Source of the DNA: Costus lasius
Lineage: Eukaryota > Streptophyta > Magnoliopsida > Zingiberales > Costaceae
Length of the DNA stretch: 64,000 bases
Reading direction: 5' to 3'
Assembly (NCBI GenBank): GCA_027563935.2
Contig: CM050448.1
Span: forward strand, 68,519,843 to 68,583,842
The notes under the pieces are model-generated. The model ran no database searches. It saw only the letters and a program-made list of their open reading frames with translations, and was not told where the DNA came from. The stretch's first letter is position 1; every line of letters starts with the position of its first letter. The position numbers and the translations under genes are program-made. Below are positions 11,140 to 21,592 of this stretch, one piece after another.

Positions 11140-14100
11140 ATGAACTTCAATGTGCGATCCCTACTGGAAAGGGAGAAGTTTGGTGGGCCGAACTTCTCTG
11201 ACTGGTTTGGACACCTTAAGATCGTTCTTAAGGCAGAGAGGAAACTGTATGTCCTCGAGACGGCGATACCGCCGCAGCCCGCTCCTAACGCCGCAAGGGC
11301 GGTTCGGGAAGCCTATGAAAAGCACGTCAATGATAGCATTGATGTCGCTTGCCTGATGCTAGCGTCTATGACGCCACCGCTGCAGCGTCAGCATGAGGAT
11401 ATGTCTGCTATAGACATGATAGCAAACCTCAAGATGCTGTATGCTGCACAGGCGAGGACAGAGCGCTACAATTTGACGAAGCTCTTCTTTCAGAGCAAAC
11501 TGGCTGAAGGGAGCCCAGTGGGAGCTCACGTGCTCAAGATGATTGGGCACAAGGAGGCTCTAGAGAAACTGGGGCATACCATCAACCAGGAGCTTGCTGT
11601 GGATATTATTCTACAGTCTCTCCCGCCTTCATTCGACGCGTTCATTATTAACTTTAATATGAACAAAATCGATTGTACTCCGGCAGAGCTGCTGAATATG
11701 CTCCTCACTACTGAGGAGACTCTGAAGGGAAAGCCTTCGACCTCTGTCTTAATGGTTCCTTCCAGGAACAAGAAGAAGGGGAAGAAGGGCAAGGCCCCTG
11801 TCAAGAATTACAGCAAGGCTTTGAAGCAGAAGGTGAAGCGGTCTAAGGAATACAGGTGTTTCCACTGTGGCCAGCTGGGTCACTGGAAAAAGGACTGTAA
11901 AGCGCTCCAAGGAGATAAGAGGGGAAGCTTCGCTTCTGGCTCAGGTATATTCGTGACTGAGGTCATGTTTTCTTCTTCTATATCATGGGTGTTGGACACT
12001 GCATGTGGAGTTCACATTTGTTCAAATGTACAGGAACTCAAGAGAAGAAGGCAGGTGGGACAGCATGAGGTGGACCTACGAATTGGAAACGGGGCACGGG
12101 TTACTGCTGTTGCTGTAGGAGACTACTTCATTTCTTTACCATCTGGACTTGTATTGGAACTAAACAGTTGTTATTTTGTTCCCAGTATTACTAAAAATAT
12201 TATCTCCATTCCTGCTCTTGTCAGGAAGGGATTTTCCTTTGAATGCAATATTTCAAAGTGTATTTTGTCTTTTGATAATATTGTTTATGCAACTGGTTCA
12301 ATTAGCAATGGGTTATTCATGTTGGACATGGAATGTTCGATACAGCAAATTGATATTAAGAAAGCCAAGTATGCTGATGACAGCACCTTGCTATGGCATA
12401 GTCGTTTAGGCCATATAAACGAGAAACGCATTAAGCGGTTGCATGATAAAGGACTGCTGGGATCATTCTCCTATGAGGAGATTGATACATGCAAAGCTTG
12501 TTTGATGGGTAAAATGACGAAGTCACCTTTTCCTCACAAAGGTCAAAGGGCTTCAGGTTTACTTGACCTTATACACAGTGATGTGTGTGGGCGATTTAGT
12601 AAACATGCCAGAGGTGGCTATCAGTACTTCATTACCTTTACTGATGATTTCAGTAGGTATGGGTATGTCTATCTGATGAGACATAAGAGTAAATCTTTTG
12701 ACAAGTTCAAAGAGTTCAAAAATGAAGTACAGAATCAGCTAGGCCGAAATATCAAGGCACTTCGCTCAGATCGAGGTGGTGAATACCTAAGTCATGCGTT
12801 TACTGACTATCTAAAGGAGTGTGGGATTATCTCACAGCTCACTCCGCCAGGAACACCGCAATGGAATGGTGTGTCCGAGAGGAGAAATAGAACGTTACTT
12901 GATATGGTTCGTTCTATGATGAGTCAGGCTACTCTTCCATACTCCTTTTGGGGTTTTGCACTGGAAACAGCTGCAAAGATACTAAACCGAGTGCCATCCA
13001 AGGCAGTTTCAAAGACGCCATATGAGTTATGGTATGGGAAACAGCCAAGCTTGACATTTATCAGGATCTGGGGCTGCGAGGCTTATGTCAAAAAGCTCGC
13101 CTCTGGGAAACTAGAGAGCAGATCTGACAAATGTATCTTTGTCGGTTACCCTAAGGAAACTAAGGGTTATTATTTCTACGATCCCAAAGAGAACAAGGTT
13201 TTTGTTGCTCGGACGGCCATATTTCTTGAGAAGGAGTTTCTTCTGCAAGAGGCCAGTGGGAGAGAAATAAAGCTGGATGAGAATCCAGAGGAAGGACAAA
13301 GTAGTCAAGCACAGTTGGATGAGCCTGAGCCGGTAGAACAGGTTATTGAACAACCTGAGGCTCAGATATCACGGGAACCGCAAAGATCGGGAAGGATTCG
13401 TCGACAGCCTGAGCGCTATGACGGAGTCTACATCATTGATCATGATGAACCCCTCACTTATGCGGATGCGGTCAGTGGACCGGAGTCAGCGAGATGGCTT
13501 GAAGCTATGCGCGCCGAGATGGACTCCATGTCAGATAACCAAGTTTGGGATTTGGTTGATCCGCCTCCGGGAGTTATCCCTATAGGCTGTAAGTGGATCT
13601 TCAAGAAGAAGATTGACATGGATGGTAACGTGGTTACCTATAAAGGCAGGCTAGTTGCGAAAGGTTTCAAACAAATCTACGGGATAGATTATGATGAAAC
13701 TTTCTCACCTGTAGCTATGTTTAAGTCTATTCGGATTCTTTTCGCGATAGCTGCATATTATGATTATGAGATCTGGCAGATGGATGTGAAAACAGCTTTC
13801 CTTAATGGAAATCTGGATGAGGATGTGTATATGACACAACCAGAAGGTTTCACTAATCCATCAGATCGTCATAAGATATGCAAGTTAAAGAAGTCTATTT
13901 ATGGACTTAAGCAAGCATCTAGAAGCTGGAATATTCGTTTTGATGAATCAATCAGTGAATTTGGTTTCATCAAGAACGAGGATGACCCGTGTGTATATAA
14001 GAGGTTTAGTGGGAGCGTAATAACTTTCCTAGTCCTCTACGTCGATGATATCTTGATCATTGGAAATGACATTCCTGAAATGCATGCTGTGAAGGCATGG

Positions 14101-15021
14101 CTGAGGAAATGTTTCCAAATGAAAGATCTAGGAGAAGCAGCCTATGTGTTAGGTGTGAAGATCTACAGGGATAGATCGAAGAGGCTTCTCGGGCTGTGCC
14201 AGAGTACTTACATCGATAAAGTCCTGGAGAGATTTCATTTAGAGAATTCTAAACGAGGATATCTTCCAGTCAGACATGGTCTGAATCTTTCGAAGAGTCA
14301 GTGTCCACAAACACAGACTGAGAAAGATGAAATGGACAATACGCCTTATGCTTCGGCTATTGGATCCATTATGTATGCGATGTTGTGTACTCGCCCAGAC
14401 GTCGCTTACGGGTTAAGCGTAACCAGTCATTTCCAAAGTAATCCAGGTATGGCGCACTGGATTGCAGTCAAGAACATTTTAAAATATCTGCGGAGAACCA
14501 AAGATATGTTCTTGATATATGGTGGTCAGGAAGAACTCAGTATAGAGGGATATACTGACGCTTCGTTCCAGTCAGACCAGGATGATTTCCGATCGCAATC
14601 AGGCTATGTTTTTAGCTTGAATGGAGGTGCAGTGGTGTGGAAGAGTTTCAAACAGTCAACTGTTGCTGATTCCACAACAGAAGCCGAGTATGTTGCAGCC
14701 TCGGAAGCATCCAAGGAGACAGTGTGGATTCGTAAGTTCGTGAGAGAACTTGGTGTCGTTCCTTCGAGTGCAGATCCTTTGGTTATCTTCTGTGATAACA
14801 CTGGAGCAATCGCACAAGCAAAGGAACCACGGTCGCACCAGAAGTCCAAGCACATACAGAGACGGTTTCATTTGATCAGGGAGATCATAGATCGTGGCGA
14901 GATCAAAATCTGCAAGGTTCATACAGATGACAATCTGGCAGACCCGCTTACCAAGCCTCTGGCGCAGCAGAAGCATGAGAAGCACTGTAATAATATGGGT
15001 TTGAGATTTCTCAACCATTAG
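11140..15021 (+). CDS. gag-pol: Gag-Pol polyprotein, Ty1/copia, 1293 residues, intact
   Basis: Encodes capsid protein and all replication enzymes of the element in one frame. Residues 1-230 are Gag, ending in a Lys-rich stretch; a CCHC zinc knuckle follows (C240, C243, H248, C253) for RNA binding. The aspartic protease shows WVLDTACG with D286. The integrase zinc domain has H420, H425, C451 and C454, and its catalytic triad is D481, D544, E580 with the expected 35-residue D-E spacing. Reverse transcriptase starts near residue 785 and has YVDD at 967-970. RNase H has D1140, E1181 or E1183, and D1219, followed by the LADPLTKPL tail. The ATG lies in caacgaacaccATGaac and gives the Gag start known from related elements. 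Length (about 1300) fits the family. Oddity: residue 485 is Arg where the usual motif reads DVCGP; element 2 has Pro. No stop or frameshift is present, so activity is possible but unproven. Confidence 0.95.
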   Translation: MNFNVRSLLEREKFGGPNFSDWFGHLKIVLKAERKLYVLETAIPPQPAPNAARAVREAYEKHVNDSIDVACLMLASMTPPLQRQHEDMSAIDMIANLKMLYAAQARTERYNLTKLFFQSKLAEGSPVGAHVLKMIGHKEALEKLGHTINQELAVDIILQSLPPSFDAFIINFNMNKIDCTPAELLNMLLTTEETLKGKPSTSVLMVPSRNKKKGKKGKAPVKNYSKALKQKVKRSKEYRCFHCGQLGHWKKDCKALQGDKRGSFASGSGIFVTEVMFSSSISWVLDTACGVHICSNVQELKRRRQVGQHEVDLRIGNGARVTAVAVGDYFISLPSGLVLELNSCYFVPSITKNIISIPALVRKGFSFECNISKCILSFDNIVYATGSISNGLFMLDMECSIQQIDIKKAKYADDSTLLWHSRLGHINEKRIKRLHDKGLLGSFSYEEIDTCKACLMGKMTKSPFPHKGQRASGLLDLIHSDVCGRFSKHARGGYQYFITFTDDFSRYGYVYLMRHKSKSFDKFKEFKNEVQNQLGRNIKALRSDRGGEYLSHAFTDYLKECGIISQLTPPGTPQWNGVSERRNRTLLDMVRSMMSQATLPYSFWGFALETAAKILNRVPSKAVSKTPYELWYGKQPSLTFIRIWGCEAYVKKLASGKLESRSDKCIFVGYPKETKGYYFYDPKENKVFVARTAIFLEKEFLLQEASGREIKLDENPEEGQSSQAQLDEPEPVEQVIEQPEAQISREPQRSGRIRRQPERYDGVYIIDHDEPLTYADAVSGPESARWLEAMRAEMDSMSDNQVWDLVDPPPGVIPIGCKWIFKKKIDMDGNVVTYKGRLVAKGFKQIYGIDYDETFSPVAMFKSIRILFAIAAYYDYEIWQMDVKTAFLNGNLDEDVYMTQPEGFTNPSDRHKICKLKKSIYGLKQASRSWNIRFDESISEFGFIKNEDDPCVYKRFSGSVITFLVLYVDDILIIGNDIPEMHAVKAWLRKCFQMKDLGEAAYVLGVKIYRDRSKRLLGLCQSTYIDKVLERFHLENSKRGYLPVRHGLNLSKSQCPQTQTEKDEMDNTPYASAIGSIMYAMLCTRPDVAYGLSVTSHFQSNPGMAHWIAVKNILKYLRRTKDMFLIYGGQEELSIEGYTDASFQSDQDDFRSQSGYVFSLNGGAVVWKSFKQSTVADSTTEAEYVAASEASKETVWIRKFVRELGVVPSSADPLVIFCDNTGAIAQAKEPRSHQKSKHIQRRFHLIREIIDRGEIKICKVHTDDNLADPLTKPLAQQKHEKHCNNMGLRFLNH

Positions 15022-15030
15022 ATTAAGTGC

Positions 15031-15041
15031 AAGTGGGAGAT
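15031..15041 (+). promoter_or_regulatory. Polypurine tract of copia element 1
   Basis: AAGTGGGAGAT directly before the 3' LTR primes plus-strand DNA synthesis. The same string precedes the LTRs at 53661 and 61100. Confidence 0.9.
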
Positions 15042-16720
15042 TGTTGGGGTATGCCCTTAAGGCTAATGTTTGAGGCCTGTGGGAATGTATCTGTATCATG
15101 TAATAAACTGTTATGTTTATAAAGGCATGGTTATTATTCAGTTGTTTACATTGTCTGCTGCAATATATGTTCTTCTGAATAATGTCTCAAAGCTGTTCAG
15201 CTGGGCTGACATGCTGTTATGTCCTTAGTCGATATATCTTGGTGAACATGAGACAGCCTTGATATGGTTAAGACTAATATGTGTTCTAATCTTATAGGAT
15301 GCTTCGAGCATGGAATAAGATGTAGACTCATGGGTACATTGGATGTGCTGGACAGACCCTACTAGGTTATTCAATTGTTTGTCACAATGTGAATATTCCT
15401 TGAATATGACAAGTGGCACATTTCCTCTGACTTGAGATCACTTGTGTTTTCTAAATGATGATTGTCATTGTTTTGAGATAGTTCAATATCATTTGAAACA
15501 TAATGATTATAGACTATCTTGGATGGTGAGCTTGAATCAGGTTAGGGCACTAGTGATAGACATAGGATTGCCGTCTCCTTGTTCAAGGAGTGTGATGTTC
15601 TAAAGGGGCCCCCTGGATGAGATGATTGAGAAAAGAGTATGGCCATACCCAGGTGACAGTGTTCATCTGATCTAATCATGCTCATCATATTGGAGCTACA
15701 AGCTTGACACGCTTGTCCAATAAGAACATCCAGTGGCAAAGGAAATATGCATGCCTTGTGAATTGATTCACACTTGTGCTATGGTTTGGGTGTAGTCTTG
15801 GAAGACTCTTTCCTTTATATCGGGAGACAGTGATGTGTTGCTAGATACCCCTCACTGATCGTGATAATGTGAATTATCGTTACCGACATTTAAAGGAAAC
15901 CCTTAGGGTCGCACAATTTGATGATATGGCTTACTTCAGTCAGATCGTGTGGACTAAATTGTTTGGGTTCAGTTTAAAGGGATTTAATCTCTGATTGTAA
16001 GTGAGATCTAGTCTGATCATGTTTGATTGATTAGGGCTTGAGATCGGTAAGCTTCGATCGAGAGAATGATTGCTAGATCGGGCAGATCAGAAGCATCAAG
16101 AGATTAACGGTCAGATCTGGAGCCTTAGGGTTTATTTGAGATCTAGACTAGATCATTGGCTTGATTGGTTCTTAAACCGAACCAATGTGAACCGGCTCAT
16201 GAAATGAGCGCATGGTTCAAGGCTTGGCGACTTGTTCACTTGGCGTGAACATTGGAGCGAGTGGTGTGGCTATTTTTAGTAACCACGATCTCCACTTGGA
16301 GATAACGCTCACGTTCGAATAGCTCTTGCTATTCTCGCCTCTCAAGCGACCTCTCTCTCGACACTCGTTGTGTGTGGCGACGCTTGGAAGATAGAGGAGG
16401 TTTTTGGCCAAAAGAGATAAACACATCTCCATCCCTTTTCACTCGATCAAGGACTCCAAGGAACCTTGCTAGCACAAGGAGCACCAAGGGTAGGCGCATT
16501 GATCATCTTGTGTGTGAAACTTAGGAGAAGGCTCGCTTGCGTCTTTCCTTCCAAAGCTTCATCAAACCGATGGCATTGGTATGAGTTTATCTTCATCTAT
16601 TCAAATATTCGAAAGCTAGTTATATGACATATATAGATCCTTTGAAATCCTAATATCCCATGCAAAATTTTTGTTGCGCCACCATTAGGGTTTCTACCCC
16701 TTAGTTAGGGGTTCCCTTCA
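15042..16720 (+). repeat. 3' LTR of copia element 1
   Basis: 1679 bp, same length as the 5' LTR and differing at four positions that I could find by eye (15956, 16128, 16213, 16382). It ends gttcccttca and is followed by the duplicated target ctcct and in-phase satellite. Confidence 0.95.
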
Positions 16721-18724
16721 CTCCTAATATTCATTTTAAACTCGATTTTGATCTCTATGGAGATATTGAGTTTTAATCTTGATATTAATATTTATATTTA
16801 TCTTGGTTTTCTAATGATGAAGAAGTTGATCTTGATTATGATCCATATTTGATGTTTATCATTTTGGAATCTTAATTTAAAATTGATTTTGTTCTTGATC
16901 ATGACGTTGATCTTGATTTTAATCATGATTTCAAACTTCATCTTATGATTTTTATCTTTATCTTCTTTTTAATTTTAATCTTAAACTCGATTTTGATCTT
17001 GTTTGTAATCTTGGTCTCAAATCTTGATATCGTTATTAATATTGATATTGATCTAATCATGATGAAAATTTTTAACTCGATTATGAATTTTAATTGTTAT
17101 TAATCTTATTCTTATTCTTAATTATAACACTGATTTTATTCTTATAAGAATTATCTTCATCTTCATTTTGATCTCAGATTTCAGTTTTAATCTTATAATC
17201 TTCATATTTATCTTGCTCCTAATATTCATCTTAAACTCGATTTTGATCTCTATGGAGATATTGAGTTTTAATCTTGATATTAATATTTATATTTATCTTG
17301 GTCTTTTTATAATGAGGATGTTGATCTTGATTATGATCCATATTTGATGTTTATCATTTTGAAATCTTAATTTAATATTGATTTTGTTCATGATCATGAC
17401 GTTGATCTTGATTTTAATCATGATTTCAAACTCTATCTTATGATATTCATCTTTATCTTCTTTTTAATCATAATCTTAAACTCGATTTTGATCTTGTTCG
17501 TAATCTTGGTCCTCAATCTTGATATTGTTATTGATATTGATTTTGATCTAATCATGATGAAAATTTTGAACTCGATTATGAGCTTTAATTATTATTAGTC
17601 TTATTCTCATTCTCAATTATAACATTGATTTTATTCTTGATAATTATCTTCATCTTCATTTTGATCTCAGTTTTGTTCTTAGATTTCAGTTTTAATCTTA
17701 TAATCTTCATCATTATCTTGCTCTTAATATTCATCTTAAACTCGATTTTGATCTCTGTGAAAATATTGAGTTTTAATCTTGATATTAATATTTATATTTA
17801 TCTTGGTCTTCTATTGATGAGGATGTTGATCTTGATTATGATCCATATTTGATGTTTATCATTTTGAAATCTTAATTTAATATTGATTTTGTTCATGATC
17901 GTCATGTTGATCTTGATTATAATCATGATTTCAAACTCTATCTTATAATATTCATCTTTATCTTCTTTTTAATCATAATCTTAAACTCGATTTTAATCTT
18001 GTTCGTAATCTTGCTCTTCAATCTTGATATTGTTATTGATATTGATATTGATCTAATCATGATGAAAATTTTGAACTCGATTATGAGCTTTAATTATTAT
18101 TAATCTTATTCTCATTCTTCATTATAACATTGATTTTATTCTCGATAATTATCTTCATCTTCATTTTGATCTCAGTTTTGATCTCAGATTTCAGTTTTAA
18201 TCTTATAATCTTCATCTTTATCTTGCTCTTAATATTCATCTTAAACTCGATTTTGATCTCTGTGAAAACATTGAGTTTTAATCTTGATATTAATATTTAT
18301 ATTTATCTTGGTCTTCTATTGATGAGGATGTTGATCTTGATTATGATCCATATTTGATGTTTATCATTTTGGAATCTTAATTTAAAATTGATTTTGTTCA
18401 TGATCATGACGTTGATCATGATTTTAATCATGATTTCAAACTACATCTTATGATTTTTTATCTTTATCTTCTTTTTAATTTTAATCTTAAACTCGATTTT
18501 GATCTTGTTTGTAATCTTGGTCTCAAATATAGATATTGTTATTAATATTGATATTGATCTAATCATGATGAAAATTTTGAACTCGATTATGAATTTTAAT
18601 TCTTATTAATCTTATTCTTATTCTAAATTATAACATTGATTGTATTCTTATAAGAATTATCTTCATCTTCATTTTAATCTCAAATTTGTTCGTAGATTTC
18701 TGTTTTAATCTTATAATCTTCATC
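16721..18724 (+). repeat. 505-bp satellite array, block 2
   Basis: About four monomers continuing in the phase and orientation of block 1, so the copia insertion split one array. A and B variants alternate. A short deletion near 17170 removes one copy of the ttttgatctcag word. Ends at the tcatc target of the solo LTR. Nothing else is visible. Confidence 0.93.
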
Positions 18725-20440
18725 TGAAGGGTCCCCTTCAAGGGGGAGCGCAAGCGGTTAAAAACCCCTTTCAAGAGGGGGGGCCGAAAACCCTAAACAA
18801 GGGGGCGCATGCATTTTGCTAGGGTTTCAAGAATTCAATCGCTTATGTGCTCATATGATCAACTATAATATTTCATTAGATCAAGAATGTGATCATACCA
18901 ATGCCATAGATCGGATGTCGGCTTGGAAGCAAAGTTCAAAGAGAACTTCTCCAAAGGAATCGCACACAAGAAGAAGAAGGCCTACACCTTGAACGTCCCT
19001 TGTGCTAGCAAGGCTCCAAAGTATCCCTTGTCGCGTGAAGGAGTTTTGGAGATCAAGCTTGGCGAGAGCAACCTTCCTCCTCTTCTCGTCCGAATGCTCT
19101 CACCTCCAAGGATGAACGTTGAGAAGAGAGGAGTGAAGTCGAGCGTTCAAAACGCTTTGGCGTTAAGGTGAAGTCGCCTTCAATACTTTCCATAAATGGA
19201 AGAGATGAAGCTATGCGCCCATTACCGAACCAAAACGCCTAACCCCTTGAACCAAGCGTTCACCCTTGTGAACCGGTTCAAGCCACTTCAATCCATTTCA
19301 ATTTGGTTCAAGAACCAAATTAAACCAGCCCAAGCCATGGTCTAGATCTCATTGAACCAATGGTTCAATATCTAACCGTTGATCTCGTGATACTCTTGAT
19401 CTCACCGATCTAGCATCAATACTCTCGATCGAAGCTTACCGATCTCAAGTCCCAATCAATCAAACATGATCAGACCAGATCTCACTTACAATCAGAGCCT
19501 CTATCCCTTTAAACTGAACCCAAACAATTCAGTCCACACGATCTGACTTAAGTAAGCCATATCATCAAATTGTGCGACCCTGAGGGTTTCCTTTAAATGT
19601 CGGTAACGATAACTTTCGTTATCACGATCAGTGAGGGGTATCTAGCAACACATCACTGTCTCCCGATATAAAGGAAAGAGTCTTCCAAGACTTCACCCAA
19701 ACCACAGCACAAGTGTGAATCAACTTCACTAGGCATACATGTGTCCTTTGCCACTGGATGTTCTTATTGGACAAGCGGGTCAAGCTTGTAACTCCAATAC
19801 GATGAGCATGATTAGATCAGATGAACATAGTCATCTGGGTATGGCCATACACTATCTCAATCATCTCATATAGGGGGGCCCTTTAGAACATCACACTCCT
19901 TAAACAAGGAGACGGCAATCCTATGTCTATCACTAGTGCCCTAACCTGATTCAAGCTCACCATCCAAGATAGTCTATAATCATTATGTTTCAAATGATAT
20001 TGAACTACCTCAAGACAATGACAATCATCATTTAGAAACACAAGTGATCTCAAGTCAGAGGACATGTGCCACTTGGTGCTTACAAGGATCATTCACATTG
20101 TGACAAGCAATTGAATATCCTAGTAGGGTCTGTCCAGTACATCCAATGTACCCATGAGTCTACATCTTATTCCATGCTCGAAGCATCCTATAAGATTAGA
20201 ACACATATTAGTCTCAATCATATCAAGGCTGTCTCATGTTCACCAAGATATCTCGACTAAGGACATATGCATGTCAGCCTAGCTGAACAGCTTTGAGACA
20301 TTATTCAGAAGTACACTTATTACAGCAGACAAGGTAGCAACCTGAATAATAACCATGCCTTTATAAACATAAGAGTTTATTACATGATACTTATACAATC
20401 CCAAGGCCTCAAACATTAGCCTTAAGGGCATACCCCAACA
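18725..20440 (-). mobile_element. Solo LTR of the Angela-like copia family
   Basis: 1716 bp starting TGAAGGG and ending CCCCAACA on the plus strand, the inverse of TGTTGGGG...CCCTTCA. Both sides carry the target duplication tcatc (18720-18724 and 20441-20445), so it is a clean insertion reduced to one LTR by LTR-LTR recombination. The start (read inverted: aggccttgggattgtataag) is closer to the second element at 53661 than to element 1, while its end resembles neither exactly. No internal sequence remains. ORFs at 18923-19171, 19883-20092 and 20066-20260 are by-products of LTR sequence. Confidence 0.93.
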
Positions 20441-21592
20441 TCATCTTTATCTTGCTCCTAATATTCATCTTAAACTCGATTTTGATCTCTATGGAGATAT
20501 TGAGTTTTAATCTTGATATTAATATTTATATTTATCTTGGTCTTTTTATAATGAGGATGTTGATCTTGATTATGATCCATATTTGATGTTTATCATTTTG
20601 AAATCTTAATTTAATATTGATTTTGTTCATGATCATGATATTGATCTTGATTTTAATCATGATTTCAAACTTTATCTTACGATATTTATCTTTATCTTCT
20701 TTTTAATCTTAATCTTAAACTAGATTTTGATCTCGTTTGTAATCTTGGTCTTCAATCTTGATATTGTTATTGATATTGATATTGATCTAATCATGATGAA
20801 AATTTTGAACTCGATTATGAGCTTTAATTGTTATTAATCTTATTCTCATCTTAATTATAACATTGATCTTATTCTTGATAATTATCTTCATCTTAATTAT
20901 AACATTTTAAATTTCATCTTCTGATTTTTATCTTTATCTTCTTTTTAATTTTAATCTTAAACTCGATTTTGATCTTGTTTGTAATCTTGGTCTCAAATAT
21001 TGATATTGTTATTAATATTGATATTGATCTAATCATGATGAAAATTTTGAACTAGATTATGAATTTTAATTCTTATTAATCTTATTCTTATTCTTAATTA
21101 TAACATTGATTGTATTCTTATAAGAATTATCTTCATCTTCATTTTAATCTCAGTTTTGTTCGTAGATTTCTGTTTTAATCTTATAATCTTCATCTTTATC
21201 TTGCTCCTAATATTCATCTTAAACTCGATTTTGATCTCTATGGAGATATTGAGTTTTAATCTTGATTTTAATATTTAAATTTATCTTGGTCTTTTAATAA
21301 TGAGGATGTTGATCTTGATTATGATCCATATTTGATGTTTATCATTTTGAAATCTTAATTTAATATTGATTTTGTTCATGATCATGATGTTGATCTTGAT
21401 TTTAATCATGATTTTAAACTCTATCTTATGATATTCATCTTTATCTTCTTTTTAATCATAATCTTAAACTCGATTTTGATCTTGTTCGTAATCTTGCTCT
21501 TCAATCTTGATATTGTTATTGATATTGATATTGATCTAATCATGATGAAAATTTTGAAATCGATTATGAGCTTTAATTGTTATTAATCTTAT

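Larger units (their letters stand above)
7664..16720 (+). mobile_element. Complete Ty1/copia retrotransposon (Angela/BARE1-like), element 1
   Basis: A structurally complete element of 9057 bp: 5' LTR, primer binding site, 1.8-kb leader, uninterrupted gag-pol frame, polypurine tract and 3' LTR. Both LTRs are 1679 bp, start TGTTGGGG and end CA. The satellite pentamer ctcct is duplicated at 7659-7663 and 16721-16725, and the satellite resumes in phase, so this is one clean insertion. The order protease, integrase, reverse transcriptase, RNase H defines Ty1/copia. Assignment to the Angela/BARE1-like lineage is inferred from the TGTTGG...ATGCCC LTR start, LTR length, long leader and the Gag start resembling NFNVRSLLEREKF. 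I count four LTR-LTR differences (8578, 8750, 8835 and 9004 against their 3' partners), so the insertion is recent. All enzymatic motifs are present, so it may be autonomous. Confidence 0.95.

Noticed and set aside
14656..15099. 147-residue antisense ORF over RNase H and the LTR start
   Set aside because: It is a shadow of the gag-pol frame and is shortened to 88 residues in element 2.
7659..20445. Apparent insertion hotspot: element 1 and the solo LTR inserted only 14 bp apart in monomer coordinates
   Set aside because: With four insertions in a 505-bp monomer, a pair this close is expected by chance about one time in three; the other two insertions lie elsewhere.
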